A stretch of DNA of 64,000 nucleotides from Streptomyces olivaceoviridis (GTDB lineage Bacteria; Actinomycetota; Actinomycetes; Streptomycetales; Streptomycetaceae), in assembly GCF_014650115.1 (NCBI RefSeq), contig NZ_BMUI01000027.1, positions 1 to 64,000 on the forward strand, given 5' to 3'. The notes below the pieces were generated by a model that was given only the letters and a program-made list of their open reading frames with translations, was not told where the DNA came from and ran no database searches. Of the stretch, positions 61,940-64,000 are shown piece by piece. Numbering within the stretch: the first letter of the stretch is position 1; each line of letters starts with the position of its first letter. The position numbers and the translations under genes were made by a program.

Positions 61940-61977
61940 CGACCCACCGGCCCGCGGCCGAGGGGGCCCGCGCGTGA
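61936..61977 (+). CDS. 13-aa coupling peptide ORF
   Basis: ATG-initiated ORF MTTHRPAAEGARA. Its start overlaps the symporter stop codon (ATGA) and its stop overlaps the kinase GTG start (GTGA). AGGAG lies 10 nt before the ATG. It may act only to pass ribosomes from one gene to the next. Confidence 0.45.
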   Translation: MTTHRPAAEGARA

Positions 61978-63191
61978 ACCAGTTCGCCCTCCTCGCCGCC
62001 GGAGCCCCGCTGCTGTTCGCCGGGGGCCTCGCCGCCGGGCGCCTGCTGGCCCGCCGCGCCGCGGAGGGCGGGGCGGACCCCGGCACCCCCGTGGAACGCG
62101 CCACCTTCCACACCCTGCACACCGCGTCGGAGGCCGCGCCCCCGCTGCGCGCCGGCCTCACCGAGGACGCGGCCCGCAAGGCGGTACGACGGCTCCGGCC
62201 GCTGTTCGGCACGGCCGCGCTCGGCCTCACCGACCGGGACCGGCCGCTGGCCTGGGACGGGCCGGGCCGGCACCACGAGGACACCGTCCTGGTCCGGGTC
62301 CGTCAGGTGCTCGACACCGGCCGCGCCCAGACCTTCGCCGTCGGCTGCCCGGACCCGGACTGTCCCGTGCGCTGGGGCGCGGCCGTGCCGCTCACCGTCG
62401 ACCGGCGGGTGCTCAGCGCCCTCGTCGTGCTCGGCGTCCGGGAGTCGGCGTCCCTCCTGCGGGCCGCCGAGGAGGTGGCGCGCTGGATCTCCGTCCAGCT
62501 CGAACTCGCCGAGCTGGACCGGGCCCGCACGGGACTGATCGAGGCGGAGATCCGGGCGCTGCGCGCGCAGATCTCCCCGCACTTCATCTACAACTCGCTG
62601 GCGGCGATCGCCTCGTTCGTCCGCACCGACCCCGAGCGGGCACGCGAGCTCCTCCTGGAGTTCGCCGACTTCACCCGCTACTCCTTCCGCCGGCACGGCG
62701 AGTTCACCACCCTGGCCGAGGAACTGCGCTCCATCGAGCAGTTCCTGGAGCTGGTCCGCGCCCGGTTCGGGCAGCGGCTGCGCGTGACCCTCCAGATCGC
62801 CCCCGAGGTACTGCCCGTGACGGTGCCCTTCCTGTGCCTCCAGCCGCTGGTGGAGAACGCCGTCAAGCACGGGCTGGAGGAGAGCGTCGAGCGCAGCCGG
62901 ATCAGCATCACCGCGCTGGACGAGGGGGCGCTGGCCCGGATCGTCATCGAGGACAACGGGGTCGGCATGGAACCGGACCGGCTGCGCCGGATCCTGCGCG
63001 GCGAGGACAGCCCGTCGACGGGCATCGGGCTGCGCAACGTGGACGAGCGGCTGCGGCAGGTCTACGGCGACGACCACGGGCTGGTGATCGAGACCGGCGT
63101 CGGAGCCGGCATGAAGATCACGATCCGCATCCCCAAGTACCGGCCGGGAGTGCGCAGCACGCCCCCGCGCACGGCGTCCGGCGGCGCCTGA
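61974..63191 (+). CDS. LytS-type sensor histidine kinase
   Basis: A 405-aa kinase. One N-terminal helix (residues 3-27), a GAF-like sensor region (about 45-175) with CPDPDCPVRWG, then a His_kinase domain with phospho-His203 in ISPHFIYNSLAAI and an HATPase with VENAVKHGLEE and GIGLRNVDERLRQVYG. It lacks the 5TM-LYT domain of LytS. It probably phosphorylates the LytTR protein at 58869 to control the symporter, like BtsS/BtsR for pyruvate. Confidence 0.88.
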   Translation: MNQFALLAAGAPLLFAGGLAAGRLLARRAAEGGADPGTPVERATFHTLHTASEAAPPLRAGLTEDAARKAVRRLRPLFGTAALGLTDRDRPLAWDGPGRHHEDTVLVRVRQVLDTGRAQTFAVGCPDPDCPVRWGAAVPLTVDRRVLSALVVLGVRESASLLRAAEEVARWISVQLELAELDRARTGLIEAEIRALRAQISPHFIYNSLAAIASFVRTDPERARELLLEFADFTRYSFRRHGEFTTLAEELRSIEQFLELVRARFGQRLRVTLQIAPEVLPVTVPFLCLQPLVENAVKHGLEESVERSRISITALDEGALARIVIEDNGVGMEPDRLRRILRGEDSPSTGIGLRNVDERLRQVYGDDHGLVIETGVGAGMKITIRIPKYRPGVRSTPPRTASGGA

Positions 63192-63209
63192 GGGGGGCCG
63201 GCCGGTACG

Positions 63210-64000
63210 TCAGCGACCGGTCGCCGAGGGCATCGTCTGCTTGCGCTGCCGGCGCGCGGCCATCACCGCGTAGACGATGATCCCGACGAACAGGAACAGC
63301 ACGCCCTGGTAGACCGCCGCGTAGCCGGCGCCCGCCATCAGCCAGACCGAGAAGGCGGCGGCCACCGCGGTGACCACGCAGTCCCGCACCAGCCGGGCCC
63401 GGTCGACGGCCTCGGGACGGCCGGACACGAGGTGGAAGATCTGCGCGGCGGCGGCCAGCAGGTACGGCACGGTCGCGGTGAACGTGGTGACCAGGACCAG
63501 GACCTCGAAGACCTTGCCCGAGCCGGAGAAGTAGTTGTAGACGGTGAGCAGCGAGGCGAGGACGACCGTCACGCCCACCCCGACCGTGGGCACGCCCCGC
63601 CGCCGGCGCGTGAAGGCGCTCGGGAACAGCCCGTCGCGGGCCGCCGCGTACGGTGTCTGGGCGCTCAGCAGGGTCCAGCCGTTGAGGCAGCCGGTCATCG
63701 ACACGAGGGCGGCGAGTGCCACGGCCGTACCGCCCCAGCTGCCGCCGAACATCGTGTTCACGGCGTCCGAGAACGGCGCGGTGGAGGTCACCAGGCGGTC
63801 GTGCGCGACCGTGCCGAACACCGAGAGCGTGCCCAGCAGGTACACCAGCGCCGCCCCCGCGGTGCCGATCACGGTGGCGCGCCCCACGTTGCGGCGGGCG
63901 TTCCTGACCTCGCCCGCGCTGACGGCGGCGGACTCCACCCCGAGGTAGGAGAAGAGGAGCAGGGCGGCGGACGCCGACACCGCGCCGATCGCGCCCTGGC
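63210..64000 (-). CDS. APC-family amino-acid permease (partial, 5' end missing)
   Basis: C-terminal 263 or so codons of an APC superfamily permease; the frame stays open through the window edge. Seven or so helices are visible, including LLLFSYLGVESAAVSAGEV, with the conserved AREGLFP-like AARDGLFPSAF and TVPYLLAAAAQIFHL. It resembles arginine/ornithine or basic amino-acid antiporters. It converges on the kinase gene with 18 bp between stops. Confidence 0.88.
   Translation of the reverse strand, partial: QGAIGAVSASAALLLFSYLGVESAAVSAGEVRNARRNVGRATVIGTAGAALVYLLGTLSVFGTVAHDRLVTSTAPFSDAVNTMFGGSWGGTAVALAALVSMTGCLNGWTLLSAQTPYAAARDGLFPSAFTRRRRGVPTVGVGVTVVLASLLTVYNYFSGSGKVFEVLVLVTTFTATVPYLLAAAAQIFHLVSGRPEAVDRARLVRDCVVTAVAAAFSVWLMAGAGYAAVYQGVLFLFVGIIVYAVMAARRQRKQTMPSATGR

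Overview
The window is about 72% GC with strong third-position GC bias. It carries Streptomyces-type genes: Tat-exported xylanase, a bxl-type xylo-oligosaccharide operon, Methyltransf_19 (DUF574) methyltransferases, and many start codons placed directly after a -10-like hexamer. I read it as chromosomal sequence of a Streptomyces or close relative. I see no transposase, integrase, phage gene, CRISPR array or rRNA.

Layout. 0-8 kb: kbl, a LysR gene, an XRE-cupin/GNAT pair, an MmcQ/YjbR protein, an MFS exporter, then a 550-bp gap with decayed tandem repeats and a split transketolase operon behind a near-perfect SoxR-type box. 7.7 kb: first of three identical tRNA-Pro(GGG) genes (the others at 23.8 and 58.6 kb), next to a decayed lipoprotein gene. 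8.3-11.4 kb: glutamine-synthetase-like protein, amidohydrolase and NUDIX protein. 11.4-16.5 kb: two paralogous methyltransferases around a HAD phosphatase, then an HhH endonuclease, DUF3140, Dps and a lipase. 16.6-20.3 kb: thiolase, acyl-CoA ligase and TauE/SafE. 20.3-23.7 kb: NagD-like HAD phosphatase, cobK, gene debris, cobF, DUF309. 24-25.4 kb: zinc alcohol dehydrogenase and a 56-aa membrane protein.

25.6-44.3 kb is a plant-polysaccharide locus. It holds a CE4 esterase with a Tat-exported GH11 xylanase, a divergent GH10 xylanase, a LacI regulator, a binding protein/two permeases/GH3 operon (bxlEFGA type), a secreted GH5 endoglycoceramidase-like enzyme, an aldo/keto reductase, a second ABC importer with GH42 beta-galactosidase, and a GntR regulator. 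The element CGAAAcTTTCG sits just downstream of the GH10 and bxlE promoters, with variants at the GH11 and GH42 operons. This suggests one LacI repressor links xylan cleavage outside the cell, oligosaccharide uptake and hydrolysis inside it. Neither sugar importer of the CUT1 type has its own ATPase here, so a shared MsiK-like ATPase is likely.

44.5-55.3 kb looks like inositol or inositol-derivative catabolism: sugar-binding protein, permease, single-domain ATPase, IolE/MocC-like isomerase, IolG-like dehydrogenase, SDR, PhyH-family dioxygenase, a second Gfo/Idh dehydrogenase and two LacI regulators. It lacks iolB, iolC and iolD. 55.3-58.6 kb: cupin, small membrane protein and a TetR/MFS-efflux pair with a clear operator. 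58.9-63.2 kb: LytTR regulator, small membrane protein, sodium:solute symporter and LytS-type kinase, coupled through a 13-codon ORF. An amino-acid permease runs off the right edge.
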